Assembly (NCBI GenBank): GCA_016882195.1
Contig: VGLU01000012.1
Coordinates: 1 to 35,709 of the forward strand
Reading direction: 5' to 3'
DNA length: 35,709 nucleotides
Source: Thermoproteota archaeon
Lineage (GTDB): Archaea > Thermoproteota > Methanomethylicia > Methanomethylicales > Methanomethylicaceae
A program made the position numbers and the translations under genes. The notes below the pieces were generated by a model. It searched no databases. It saw nothing but the letters and a program-made list of their open reading frames with translations, and was not told the DNA's origin. Position 1 is the first letter of the stretch; each line of letters starts with the position of its first letter. Positions 14,400 to 22,528 of the stretch are shown in pieces.

Positions 14400-15146
14400 A
14401 TGGTGATTGAGATGTTTACCCCACCAGGACTTGGATATGATAGGGCGATAACCATATTTTCGCCCGACGGTCGTCTATTCCAGGTTGAGTACGCTCTGGA
14501 GGCGGTGAGGCGGGGCTGGACGGCCCTTGGTATAAGGTGCGTCGACGGGGTCGTCCTTGCTGTTGAGAAGAAGAAGATAAGCCCCCTCATAGACCCATCC
14601 TCCATGGAGAAGATCCTGAAGATAGACGATCACGTGGGAGCGACCTTCGCTGGACTCTCGTCAGACGCGCGGATACTCGTCGATAAGGCCAGGCAGGAGT
14701 CCCAGATAAACAGACTGCTCTACGATGATGTCATAGACGTAGAGGTGCTGACCAAGAAGGTCAGCGAGATAAAGCAGATCTACACCCAGCATGCGGGCGT
14801 CAGACCATTTGGGGTCGCGCTCCTGATTGCGGGCGTGGACAAATTCGGTGCCCGGCTCTTCATGACCGAGCCCAGCGGCGCCTACGCCGGCTACTTTGCC
14901 GTGGCCATCGGCGCCAGCAGCCAGTCCGTCACCGAGTTCTTCGAGAAGAACTACTCTGCGAACATTGCAATTGATTCCGCTATCACCCTTGCTCTCAGGG
15001 CCCTGGCCACTGTGGTCGAGGGCGGCTTGGACCCGTCTAGGATAGAGATGGCGATAATCAGAAAGGACACCGGCAAGTTCGACATCCTTCCAAACGATGT
15101 GTTGGCGAAGCACATAGAGCAAGTGAAGGCGGCCGGGCATGCCTAA
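14400..15146 (+). CDS. psmA: Proteasome alpha subunit
   Basis: Alpha subunits form the outer rings of the 20S proteasome and gate substrate entry. The 248-residue protein has the alpha-specific N-terminal helix and gate (YDRAITIFSPDGRLFQVEYALEAVRRG), the GATFAGLSSDARILVDKAR segment and the RPFGVALLIAGVD strand. It has no N-terminal catalytic threonine, as expected for alpha. Start codons ATG 14400, GTG 14403 and ATG 14412 are all possible; the last would give MFTPPGLGYDR. The stop lies 8 bases inside SBDS, so both are translated from one mRNA. The promoter here restarts the superoperon after the interruption. Confidence 0.97.
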   Translation: MVIEMFTPPGLGYDRAITIFSPDGRLFQVEYALEAVRRGWTALGIRCVDGVVLAVEKKKISPLIDPSSMEKILKIDDHVGATFAGLSSDARILVDKARQESQINRLLYDDVIDVEVLTKKVSEIKQIYTQHAGVRPFGVALLIAGVDKFGARLFMTEPSGAYAGYFAVAIGASSQSVTEFFEKNYSANIAIDSAITLALRALATVVEGGLDPSRIEMAIIRKDTGKFDILPNDVLAKHIEQVKAAGHA

Positions 15147-15840
15147 AGAGGACAAATCGGTGGTCGCCCGCCTCTCTCTTCGGGGTGAGCACTTCGAGAT
15201 CATGGTCGACCCGGATCTCGCATGGCTCCTGAAGAGCGGAAAAGAGGTTGACTTCAAAGCCCTCATGATAAGTGATACCGTATACAAGGACGCGAGGAAG
15301 GGGGAGAAGGCCTCAGAGGAGTCGGTCAGGAAGAACTTTGGGACCGCCGACCCCAAGGTCGTATTTGATACAATAATAAAGAAGGGGGAACTGCAGCTCA
15401 CCACGGATCAGAGGCGGCAGATGGTCGAGAACAAGAGAAAACAGATTGTCGCCTTCATCGCCAAGAACTGCATAGACCCCCAGTCCGGGGCTCCCCATCC
15501 GCCCATGAGGATAGAGAATGCGATGGAGAACGTGAGGATCAACGTAGACCCGTTCAGATCGGTTGAGGAGCAGGCCCAGGAGATCATAAAGGCGCTCCGC
15601 ATCTCTCTGCCGCTCAAGGTGTCGCAGGTCGCCATCGTGGTAAAGGCCTCCAAGGAGCACGCCAGCAGGGTCAACAGCTACGTGACCAAGACTGGCAATG
15701 TAACAAAATCGGAGTGGCTTCCTGATGGTTCATGGCGCGGCGAGACGGTCATCCCTGCCGGCATGCAACAGAGTCTCGTCGATCGCCTGAACGAGCTGAC
15801 TCGCGGTAGCATAGAGATCAATGTTATTAAGAAAATGTGA
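15139..15840 (+). CDS. SBDS ribosome maturation factor
   Basis: SBDS helps release the anti-association factor aIF6 from new large subunits, with an EF-2 family GTPase. The 233-residue protein has the three-domain layout: N-terminal FYSH domain (VVARLSLRGEHFEIMVDPD, and AEE-like LLKSGKEVDFKALMISDTVYKDARKGEKAS), a helical middle with TTDQRRQMVENKRKQIVAFI, HPPMRIENAM, and a C-terminal ferredoxin-like domain (GSIEINVIKKM at the end). It overlaps psmA by 8 bases and Rrp4 by up to 20. Its client aIF6 is also encoded in this window (33.5 kb), although in another operon. Confidence 0.96.
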   Translation: MPKEDKSVVARLSLRGEHFEIMVDPDLAWLLKSGKEVDFKALMISDTVYKDARKGEKASEESVRKNFGTADPKVVFDTIIKKGELQLTTDQRRQMVENKRKQIVAFIAKNCIDPQSGAPHPPMRIENAMENVRINVDPFRSVEEQAQEIIKALRISLPLKVSQVAIVVKASKEHASRVNSYVTKTGNVTKSEWLPDGSWRGETVIPAGMQQSLVDRLNELTRGSIEINVIKKM

Positions 15841-16537
15841 GGTGTTGTATATTCCAACAAATTTTGAACCAAGACAATTGGTAGTGCCCGGCACACTGCT
15901 TGCCGAGGGCAGGTATAACGCCGGTGTCAACGTGTACAAGGAGGACGACAAGTTCTTCTCCTCTGTTGTCGGCTTGGCCGAGCTGAGGAACGAGACCGTC
16001 ACCGTAATACCCCTAAGGGGCTGCTACATACCCTTCGTGGACGATGTGGTAATCGGGAAGGTAGTGGAGGTCATCTCCACAGCCTGGATGCTCGACATAA
16101 GATCCCCGTGGCAGGGCGTTCTCTTCGCCAAGGAGTTCCTATCCAAGCCCCTCAACACCATGAAGGAGGACGCTAGGAGCTACCTGGACATTGGCGGGAT
16201 GGTCAAAGCAAAGGTAATGGCCTTCGACAGGACCAGGAATCCGTCATTGACCACAAGAGAACCCGAACTTGGAAAGATCCAGAGGGGGACCGTTATAGAG
16301 GCGGACCCTACCAGGGTACCGCGGATCATCGGAAAGAAGGGGTCCATGATAAACCTCCTGAAGAAGGAGTCCGGCTGCCAGATATTCGTGGGCCAGAACG
16401 GCCGGGTCTGGATCGCCGGCAAGAGCCGCGATGAGGAGGCCGTCGTCGCCGAGGCCATAAGGAAGATCGAAGCCGAGGCGCACACGACAGGTCTCACCGA
16501 CAGAATTCAAGAGTATCTTGTAAAACACAGGGTGTGA
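15821..16537 (+). CDS. rrp4: Exosome RNA-binding cap subunit Rrp4
   Basis: Rrp4 forms part of the trimeric cap that feeds RNA to the archaeal exosome. The 238-residue form has an N-terminal domain (VVPGTLLAEGRYNAGVNVYKE), an S1 domain around residues 65-140 (VVIGKVVEVISTAWMLDI) and a KH domain with GxxG loop IIGKKGSM near residues 167-174. The ATG at 15821 lies inside SBDS; GTG at 15842 and TTG at 15845, just after the SBDS stop, are plausible alternatives and would remove 7 or 8 residues. It is followed by Rrp41 after 4 bases. The family call is secure. Confidence 0.96.
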   Translation: MLLRKCEVLYIPTNFEPRQLVVPGTLLAEGRYNAGVNVYKEDDKFFSSVVGLAELRNETVTVIPLRGCYIPFVDDVVIGKVVEVISTAWMLDIRSPWQGVLFAKEFLSKPLNTMKEDARSYLDIGGMVKAKVMAFDRTRNPSLTTREPELGKIQRGTVIEADPTRVPRIIGKKGSMINLLKKESGCQIFVGQNGRVWIAGKSRDEEAVVAEAIRKIEAEAHTTGLTDRIQEYLVKHRV

Positions 16538-16541
16538 TATT

Positions 16542-17273
16542 ATGGAAAAGAAGAAACTGATAACTGATGATGGTATAAGGTATGACGGTAGAAAGCTGGA
16601 CGAGTTGCGACCAATTAAATTCCAGATAGGGACACTAAAGAACGCAGACGGGTCCGCATACGTTGAGTGGGGCAGAACCAAGATCCTCGTGGGCGTCTTC
16701 GGACCCAGGGAATCCCATCCGAAGCACTTGGCCCTAGCGGACAGGTGCTACATAAGGGCCAGATACCACATGGCGCCGTTCTCGGTGGAGGAGAGGAAGT
16801 CCCCCGCACCCTCGAGGCGAGAGATCGAGCTCTCCAAGGTTATGCGCGAGGCTTTGGAACCAGCAATATTCGCCGAGTTCTTTCCAAGGACCACAATCGA
16901 CATATTCGCCGAGGTGCTGCAGGCAGACGGCAGCACCAGATGCGCCGCCATCTCTGCCGCGTCGCTGGCCCTTACGGACGCAGGGGTGCCCATGCGTGAC
17001 CTCGTCTCGAGCATGGCAGTGGCCAAGGTTGAAGGAAAGCTCGTGCTCGACGTCATAGATCAGGAGGACAAACAGGGAGACTCTGACATGCCCATGGCCA
17101 TCATGCCATCCAAGAACGTGATAACGCTGATCCAGATGGATGGGCTGTTGACGCACGAGGAGTTCATCCAATCGGTGGAGCTTGCAAAGAAAGGGTGCAT
17201 GGAGGTCTACGCGAAGCAGAAGGAGGCGCTCGAGGAGCACTTTAAGAAGACAATGGATAGGGAAGAGGTGTGA
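16542..17273 (+). CDS. rrp41: Exosome catalytic subunit Rrp41
   Basis: Rrp41 is the phosphorolytic active subunit of the archaeal exosome 3'-5' RNase hexamer. The 243-residue RNase PH-fold protein shows the start RYDGRKLDELRPIKFQIG, RSTRCAAISAASLALTDAGVP-like segment (ADGSTRCAA) and the catalytic acidic cluster QGDSDMPMAIM with Asp180 and Asp182, which the inactive Rrp42 lacks. Phosphate-binding basic residues (RARYHMAPFSVEERK) are also present. The ATG at 16542 is preceded by a short spacer after rrp4, and rrp42 starts 3 bases after the stop, in keeping with equal production of the two ring subunits. Confidence 0.97.
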   Translation: MEKKKLITDDGIRYDGRKLDELRPIKFQIGTLKNADGSAYVEWGRTKILVGVFGPRESHPKHLALADRCYIRARYHMAPFSVEERKSPAPSRREIELSKVMREALEPAIFAEFFPRTTIDIFAEVLQADGSTRCAAISAASLALTDAGVPMRDLVSSMAVAKVEGKLVLDVIDQEDKQGDSDMPMAIMPSKNVITLIQMDGLLTHEEFIQSVELAKKGCMEVYAKQKEALEEHFKKTMDREEV

Positions 17274-17276
17274 TAG

Positions 17277-18092
17277 ATGACAAATCAGATTATACCTTCC
17301 GTAAAGAGGAAGCAGATCATAGAACTGGCCGAGAGTGGAAAGAGGACAGACGGGCGAAGTCTGACCGACATGAGGCCCGTTGAGATCCAGACGAATGTCA
17401 TCGAAAAGGCAGAGGGCTCTGCAACGGTCAGGCTTGGAGATACCTACGTAATTGCCGGCGTGAAGTTCGCGATAGGCGATCCATTCCCGGACATTCCGAA
17501 CGACGGCGTGATGTCCGTCAGCGCGGAGTTCGTCCCGCTTGCATCGTCTGAGTTCGAGACAGGTCCGCCGGACGAGAATGCCATCGAGCTCGCACGGGTG
17601 GTGGACAGGGGTCTGAGGGAGTCAAAGCTCTTGGACACGTCAAAGCTCTGCATCATACCGGGCAAGAAGGTCTGGATAGCATGGGTGGACATCTTCATAC
17701 TCGACCACCGCGGCAACCTCATGGACGCCGCCGCCCTTGCAGGGCTGAGCGCGCTCCTTACGTCCAAGATGCCCAAGGCGGAGGTCAGTGGCGAGGAGGT
17801 CAAGGTAACCGAGGAGTTCGTCCCGGTACCGTTGCGCGCCATTCCGGTCAACGTGACCATGGCCAAGATAGGCGACAAGCTCTTCGTAGACCCGTCGCTG
17901 GAAGAGGAGGAGGTCATGGACTGCAGGCTGAGCGTAGCCTTCGCCGAGGACGACCAGAAGCAGGAGAAGATATGCGCCATGCAGAAGGGCGGGTCTGGAA
18001 CACTGACACCAGAGGAGCTCCTGAGGGCGGTGGAGATAGCTAAAGTTAAAAGCCAGGAGTTGCGGAAGCATCTCCCGAGTGGTGGAAAGTAA
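17277..18092 (+). CDS. rrp42: Exosome subunit Rrp42
   Basis: Rrp42 is the non-catalytic RNase PH-fold partner that alternates with Rrp41 in the hexameric ring. The 271-residue protein begins like the family (KRKQIIELAESGKRTDGRSLTDMRP) and contains GDPFPDIPNDGVMSVSAEFVPLAS and RVVDRGLRESKLLD. In the region equivalent to the Rrp41 acidic site it reads LFVDPSLEEEEVMDCRLSVA, without the GDxDMP motif, as expected for the inactive subunit. The stop codon overlaps the L37Ae start by one base (TAATG). Confidence 0.97.
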   Translation: MTNQIIPSVKRKQIIELAESGKRTDGRSLTDMRPVEIQTNVIEKAEGSATVRLGDTYVIAGVKFAIGDPFPDIPNDGVMSVSAEFVPLASSEFETGPPDENAIELARVVDRGLRESKLLDTSKLCIIPGKKVWIAWVDIFILDHRGNLMDAAALAGLSALLTSKMPKAEVSGEEVKVTEEFVPVPLRAIPVNVTMAKIGDKLFVDPSLEEEEVMDCRLSVAFAEDDQKQEKICAMQKGGSGTLTPEELLRAVEIAKVKSQELRKHLPSGGK

Positions 18093-18376
18093 TGGGCAAG
18101 ACAAAGTCAGTGAAGTCCTCGGGCAGGTACCGTCAAAAGTACGGTGCTACGCTAAGGAAGAGGGTACTCGTCATAGAGTCAAAGTCCGCCAAAGGCCAGA
18201 AGTGCCCCAAATGCAAGTCCGTGGACACTCTGGCAAGGTCTGCCGCAGGGATATGGGCGTGCAAAGCCTGCGGCATCAAGTTCGCCGGCGGGGCATTCGT
18301 GGCCCAGACTACCTTGGGCAGAACCATGACCCCAGAGGAGTTCAAGAGCACCAAGGCAGCCTCGACCAAGCAGTAG
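18092..18376 (+). CDS. rpl37ae: Large-subunit ribosomal protein L37Ae
   Basis: L37Ae is a small zinc-binding 50S protein. The 94-residue product has the basic N-terminus (GRYRQKYGATLRKRV), and a C2C2 zinc ribbon CPKC ... CKAC (residues 48-51 and 66-69) followed by GGAFVAQTTLGRT. The start overlaps the rrp42 stop. Length and motif spacing are normal. Confidence 0.97.
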   Translation: MGKTKSVKSSGRYRQKYGATLRKRVLVIESKSAKGQKCPKCKSVDTLARSAAGIWACKACGIKFAGGAFVAQTTLGRTMTPEEFKSTKAASTKQ

Positions 18377-18391
18377 AAACCGGTCATCCCC

Positions 18392-18928
18392 ATGACCATT
18401 CTACTGTGTACCTCCCTCAGGCCAAGCCCGAGGACCAGAACTTTTTGTAACGACCTCGTGACCGCAACCGCCGACTTCAACTACTACCTGAGGGGAAAGT
18501 CCGGCCTCCTTCTGTTATCTGCCTATGCCCACAGCGCTGGCGCAGACAGGCTCTGGATAGTCAACAGCCGATTCGGCGACCCGAAGCTGATAGAGTGCTA
18601 CGATACTGGCGGCGGGAAGGCAAAGAAGATCGGATCCCTGCTGATCAGCAGGGTCATACTGAGAAGGGAGCTCAAGAACCTCGGCCCAAAGACCGCTAGG
18701 GGAAGGCACTTGCGCCTAGTCCAGCCAGAGGACCGCGCGCTCACCGGTCTCTACGAGATGCTCCGGAACTCTGTAGGTTTCCTCACGCCCTCGGACCGTG
18801 GTGTCACCGAACTTCGCCTTGAAACCAGCAGAGATTACTTCGCCGAGATGGCATTTACCGACAGCGAAACGAGGGCGCCCTGCGGACCTAGGATACTCCT
18901 GAAAGACTTCAGGCGGCGACCGCCATGA
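18392..18928 (+). CDS. Brix-domain protein (archaeal Imp4-like)
   Basis: A 178-residue single Brix-domain protein of the COG2136/Imp4 type, a family that in eukaryotes helps assemble the pre-rRNA processome and large subunit. Seen are the opening CTSLRPSPRTRTFCNDL, RGKSGLLLLSAYAHSAGADRLWIV and the strand RILLKDFRRR near the end. It sits at its usual superoperon place between L37Ae and Pcc1. The stop overlaps the pcc1 start by 4 bases (ATGA). Archaeal members are thought to act in rRNA folding, which is inference from homology. Confidence 0.85.
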   Translation: MTILLCTSLRPSPRTRTFCNDLVTATADFNYYLRGKSGLLLLSAYAHSAGADRLWIVNSRFGDPKLIECYDTGGGKAKKIGSLLISRVILRRELKNLGPKTARGRHLRLVQPEDRALTGLYEMLRNSVGFLTPSDRGVTELRLETSRDYFAEMAFTDSETRAPCGPRILLKDFRRRPP

Positions 18929-19173
18929 CCATAAAATCCAACCTCAAGATCGAGTTGGGCGATCCAGATCTGGCGGAGAAGCTGTACAGAGCTATCCTTC
19001 CCGAAGTCGCGACAACGAAGTCCAAGGCTTCTAAGGCGTCCATCCGCCGGGAGGGAGGAACGCTTACCATAGAGATAGAGGCAGCCACCATCGCGGGTGT
19101 TAGAGCCCTACTCAATTCTTATATAAGGTGGATAACTACATCATTAGAGGTCGTAAATTTAAAAGGTGATTAG
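18925..19173 (+). CDS. pcc1: KEOPS complex subunit Pcc1
   Basis: Pcc1 is the dimerisation subunit of KEOPS, which makes the t6A modification on ANN-decoding tRNAs. The 82-residue protein has the two-strand/helix pattern LKIELGDPDLAEKLYRAILPE, EGGTLTIEIEAATIAGVRALLNSYIRW and ends with a short tail. It overlaps the Brix gene by 4 bases and precedes prefoldin beta by 2, a position kept in many archaea. The other KEOPS genes are not in the window. Confidence 0.9.
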   Translation: MTIKSNLKIELGDPDLAEKLYRAILPEVATTKSKASKASIRREGGTLTIEIEAATIAGVRALLNSYIRWITTSLEVVNLKGD

Positions 19174-19175
19174 AG

Positions 19176-19544
19176 ATGGCAGAACAGATCCCGCCGCAGG
19201 TACAGAACCAATTGGTGAGGTTCCAAGAGCAACAGGAGCAGTATAAGGCCCTCATCCTTCGCAAGCAGCAGTTCGAGATGGAGGCGAAGGAGGTGGACAA
19301 GGCGCTGCAGGAGAGCAAGAATCTTGCAGACGACGCCGTGATATACAAGTCCGTGGGAATTCTGCTCTTCAGGAGCGATAAGGCAAAGATAGTCACCGAG
19401 CTCACAGAGAAGAAGGAGGAGCTGGACCTCAGGGTCAAGACCATCGAGAGGCAGGAGCAGAGGCTGAAGCAACAGCTGGAGGAGCTAAGGAAGACCATAA
19501 TGGAACAGGTCAGCCTCTCCGGCAAAGGGCCATCCTCCGGATAG
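19176..19544 (+). CDS. pfdB: Prefoldin beta subunit
   Basis: Prefoldin captures nascent proteins and passes them to the thermosome. The 122-residue protein is a coiled coil hairpin: helix 1 (QVQNQLVRFQEQQEQYKALILRK), a central beta-hairpin region (DAVIYKSVGILLFRSDK) and helix 2 (LTEKKEELDLRVKTIERQEQRLKQQLEEL), with the YKxVG signature of the beta class. The partner alpha subunit is encoded at 34.3 kb in the ribosomal/SRP cluster. The stop overlaps the next start by one base. Confidence 0.95.
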   Translation: MAEQIPPQVQNQLVRFQEQQEQYKALILRKQQFEMEAKEVDKALQESKNLADDAVIYKSVGILLFRSDKAKIVTELTEKKEELDLRVKTIERQEQRLKQQLEELRKTIMEQVSLSGKGPSSG

Positions 19545-19828
19545 TGGTGATCTTGAAGGCCCTCTCTCCTAGCGATCTCAAGGAGGTCTGCGAGGCGGGG
19601 GAGACCGCGGCCCGTCAATTCGTCCTCTCCAAGCTCGACAAGAAGCTCCTACGCTCCTTGGACATACAGGTTACGTCGGAGAGGAAGGGCGGAACGATCT
19701 TCAAGGTGGACGTCTTCATAGATGTGGAGCCGGTGGTGGAGATAGACGTCGACAAACTCGCCGACATGGCCGCGGACGCCGCCCTATCTGCCATAGACGA
19801 AAGGATGAGGGACAAAAAGCTTGGCTAA
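19544..19828 (+). CDS. DUF3194-family small archaeal protein
   Basis: A 94-residue protein with helix-strand layout (SDLKEVCEAGETAARQFVLSK, then DIQVTSERKGGTIFKVDVFIDV, then DVDKLADMAADAALSAID). It matches the archaeal DUF3194 family, which is typically found after prefoldin beta. Function is not known. Start is GTG 19544 or GTG 19547, at the prefoldin stop; the end overlaps the DHH gene by 8 bases, so it is translated within the operon. Confidence 0.75.
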   Translation: MVILKALSPSDLKEVCEAGETAARQFVLSKLDKKLLRSLDIQVTSERKGGTIFKVDVFIDVEPVVEIDVDKLADMAADAALSAIDERMRDKKLG

Positions 19829-20822
19829 CCTTCTGAACTTTCTCTTGAGGTTCCGGCACATCACCATCGTCTGCCACCCGAACGCGGACCCGGACTGCAT
19901 AGGCTCGGCCTACGCCCTCCTCGCCCTCCTTAGGAAGCGCCTACCCGATAGGCACGTCATCATACTGGCATCCGAGGGCATCAGCACGGTCTCTGAGAAA
20001 TTGATGGATTACCTCCAGCTTCGACCGGCCACCGATCTGCCTGAGGCTACCGACTTATACGTCTTGGTGGATACCTCCTCCCTCGACCAGGTTCCCGCGG
20101 TAAAGCGCGCCGTAGAGGACGGAGGGGTGCCCTACGCCATCTTGGACCACCACGTCTCCGACGAGCGAACCGTGGGCGGTGCAGCCTTCTCACTGGTGAA
20201 GGAGCGCTCCTCCACCTGTGAGATAATCTTCGACGCTCTGGACAAGAAGAGCCTCGACAAGAGGGCGCTCCAGGCGCTGCTGGTCGGCATAATATACGAC
20301 TCTAGACGCTTTCTCATTCTCCCAGACTCCACGATCATCACCGCCTCAAGGCTGATAGACCTCGGGGCCGAGGCCGAACTGGCGCTGCGAATCCTCTCCT
20401 CGGAGCACGATCCCTCAGAGAGGATGGCCAAACTGAAGGGAGCTGCCCGCCTCCGGCTGTACAAGGCTGACGAATGGCTGATCGCCATCACGAACGTGGG
20501 ATCCTTCGAGGCGTCCGTAGCAAGGTCGCTCACAGACCTCGGAGCAGATGTCGCCCTAGTTGTAAATGAGGAGGGGAAGAAGGTCAGGCTCTCTGGAAGG
20601 TCCACCGACTCTATCTACAAGAAGGCGGGTCTGAACCTAGCAAAGGACCTCATGCAGCCGCTGGCCGAATCCTTCTCAGGGCAGGGAGGGGGTCACCCTA
20701 CCGCCGCGAGCGCGAATCTGAAGGGGTCGTCGGGAGCGGTTACCTCTGCGGCGATGGGTCTCATCGCCGGCAAGCTCGGCATCAAAGGGCACACCATCAA
20801 GGAGATACATACTAAAAAATGA
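19821..20822 (+). CDS. DHH/DHHA1 phosphoesterase (NrnA/RecJ-like)
   Basis: A cytosolic DHH-superfamily phosphoesterase of 333 residues. Motif I is HPNADPDCIGSA (Asp23, Asp25), motif II VDTSS (Asp84), motif III DHHVSDE (residues 109-111 DHH) and the DHHA1 substrate-binding end is GQGGGHPTAASA. This set fits NrnA-like oligonucleotide or cyclic-dinucleotide phosphodiesterases, and the exosome context suggests a role in finishing short RNA fragments; that is inference. It begins with TTG at 19821 inside the DUF3194 gene and is the last gene of the superoperon. Confidence 0.85.
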   Translation: MANLLNFLLRFRHITIVCHPNADPDCIGSAYALLALLRKRLPDRHVIILASEGISTVSEKLMDYLQLRPATDLPEATDLYVLVDTSSLDQVPAVKRAVEDGGVPYAILDHHVSDERTVGGAAFSLVKERSSTCEIIFDALDKKSLDKRALQALLVGIIYDSRRFLILPDSTIITASRLIDLGAEAELALRILSSEHDPSERMAKLKGAARLRLYKADEWLIAITNVGSFEASVARSLTDLGADVALVVNEEGKKVRLSGRSTDSIYKKAGLNLAKDLMQPLAESFSGQGGGHPTAASANLKGSSGAVTSAAMGLIAGKLGIKGHTIKEIHTKK

Positions 20823-20828
20823 GTAGTT

Positions 20829-20840
20829 ACGTTTATTAGA
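20829..20840 (+). promoter_or_regulatory. TATA-like box for ECF transporter operon
   Basis: ACGTTTATTAGA is centred about 30 bases before the TTG at 20865, just after the DHH stop, consistent with a separate leaderless transcript. Confidence 0.4.
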
Positions 20841-20864
20841 GCATCTCCCTCCCTCATTACTTCC

Positions 20865-21716
20865 TTGGTGGTCTACTTGGCAATCATCGAGGTCCAAGGT
20901 CTCTCGTACTCCTACCCCGACTCTCCTAAGCCGAACATACTGGATGTCAACCTCACCGTGGATGAAGGAGAGTTTGTGCTGATAACTGGTCCCAGCGGAT
21001 GCGGGAAGACCACCCTCTGCAGATGCCTCAACGGCCTCATACCCAACTCATACGGAGGGGCGTTCAGTGGACGCGTTGTAGTCGACGGTTTGCTCACCAC
21101 CGAGCACCCCGTCTACGAGATCGCCCAGCGTTTGGGCTTGGTCTTTCAGAACCCGGAGAACGAACTCTTCTGCACCACCGTAGAGCGCGAGGTGGCATTC
21201 GGACCAGAGAACCTCGCCCTGCCAAGGGGTGAGGTGAGGTCGCGGGCGGAGGAGGCGCTGGGCGTCGTGGGAATATCCCACCTCTGGGATAAGTCGCCAG
21301 AGGAGATCTCTGGAGGGGAGCAGCAGAAGGTAGCCATAGCCGCCCTCTTGGCAATGAAACCGAGGGTGCTGGTCCTTGACGAACCGACCGCAAACCTTGA
21401 CCCCCTCAGCGCCAGATCCGTGCTGAACATCCTGGCCAAGCTGAATACCGAGTCTGGCGTCACGATAATCTTGGTGGAGCACAGGCTTGAGATGGTCGCC
21501 CACATGGCAGACCGCTGCGCCGTTCTCGACGATGGCAAGCTCCTCCTTATTGGGGAGCCGGACGAAGTCCTCTACTCTGAGGCGGTGGACAGGATGGGCA
21601 TAGGGATCCCCAAGGCTGTTAAGGTCGCCAAGAGGCTCTCATTCGGCTCGAAGTCCGGCAAAAAGCCGCTCTCCTCACGGGATCTTGCAGACATCATAAG
21701 GGGGGGCAAGCAGTGA
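20865..21716 (+). CDS. ecfA1: ECF transporter ATPase A1
   Basis: One of two ABC ATPases that drive energy-coupling-factor vitamin or metal importers. The 283-residue protein shows Walker A GPSGCGKTT, the Q-loop FQNPENELFCTTVEREVAFGPENL, signature SGGEQQKVAIA, Walker B VLVLDEPTANLDP and a His switch in VEHRLE. The FQNPxxQ/ELF pattern is typical for ECF ATPases. Start is TTG 20865; TTG 20877, just before AIIEVQGLSYSYP, is equally possible. Its stop overlaps ecfA2 by 4 bases. Confidence 0.93.
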   Translation: MVVYLAIIEVQGLSYSYPDSPKPNILDVNLTVDEGEFVLITGPSGCGKTTLCRCLNGLIPNSYGGAFSGRVVVDGLLTTEHPVYEIAQRLGLVFQNPENELFCTTVEREVAFGPENLALPRGEVRSRAEEALGVVGISHLWDKSPEEISGGEQQKVAIAALLAMKPRVLVLDEPTANLDPLSARSVLNILAKLNTESGVTIILVEHRLEMVAHMADRCAVLDDGKLLLIGEPDEVLYSEAVDRMGIGIPKAVKVAKRLSFGSKSGKKPLSSRDLADIIRGGKQ

Positions 21717-22528
21717 TCCTCTTCGAGGACGTCTCGTACTCGTACTCTCCTGGAAGGTACGCGCTGGAGCACGTCAACTTGGACATTGGGGGGGCAGAAC
21801 TGGTTGCGATCCTGGGGGAGAACGGCGCAGGCAAGACCACACTCGTGAAGCACATCAACGGGCTGCTAAAGCCCCAAAGCGGAAGGGTCACGGTCAGCGG
21901 CGCAGATACCAAAAACTCTACGGTTGCCGCCCTGGCAAGGAAGGTGGGTCTCGTATTCCAGAACCCCGACCACCAACTCTTCGCGGAGACCGTCGAGAAG
22001 GAGCTTGCCTTCGCCCTGGTGAACTTCGCCATGCCTCCCGACGAGGTGTCAAGAAGGGTGGACTGGGCCATGAAGGAGTTCGAGCTTACACAGTACCGGG
22101 ATAGGCCGCCGTTCATGCTCAGCGGCGGCGAGCGGAAGAGGCTGGCTCTGGCCTCGGTTCTCTGCTACGACCCGCAGATCCTCATCCTCGACGAGCCCAC
22201 CACGGGCCAGGACAGCCGCCAGAAGATCCGCCTCGCCTCCCTCCTGAAGAGGCTCAACGGGGAGGGCAAGACCGTGCTCGTGGTCACCCACGACATGGAG
22301 TTCGTCGCCGACTTCATACCCAAGGTGGTGATGCTCTCCAAGGGCAGGGTGATCGCAGAGGGTTCTGCCGAGGAGATTCTGACAAACAGGGAGCTGCTCA
22401 TGGGTGCGTCCCTCCTCCCGCCGCAGCTGGCGGAACTGTCGTGGGATCTAGCTCTCCAGAGACCAACCATCGACCTAGAGCAGGTCGTCTCCGCCGCGTC
22501 AAAGCTCGTGGGAGGCTCCCAGAGATGA
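21713..22528 (+). CDS. ecfA2: ECF transporter ATPase A2
   Basis: The second ABC ATPase of the module, 271 residues. Motifs: Walker A GENGAGKTT, Q-loop FQNPDHQLFAETVEKELAFA, signature SGGERKRLALA, Walker B ILILDEPTTGQD and VVTHDME. It begins with GTG 21713 at the ecfA1 stop and its stop (TGA) overlaps the ATG of ecfT, so the three are translated together. It pairs with EcfA1 as a heterodimer beneath EcfT at the cytoplasmic membrane. Confidence 0.95.
   Translation: MILFEDVSYSYSPGRYALEHVNLDIGGAELVAILGENGAGKTTLVKHINGLLKPQSGRVTVSGADTKNSTVAALARKVGLVFQNPDHQLFAETVEKELAFALVNFAMPPDEVSRRVDWAMKEFELTQYRDRPPFMLSGGERKRLALASVLCYDPQILILDEPTTGQDSRQKIRLASLLKRLNGEGKTVLVVTHDMEFVADFIPKVVMLSKGRVIAEGSAEEILTNRELLMGASLLPPQLAELSWDLALQRPTIDLEQVVSAASKLVGGSQR

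Noticed and set aside
16734-17240. Antisense frame inside rrp41
   Set aside because: Shadow of the GC-rich sense gene; no motifs.
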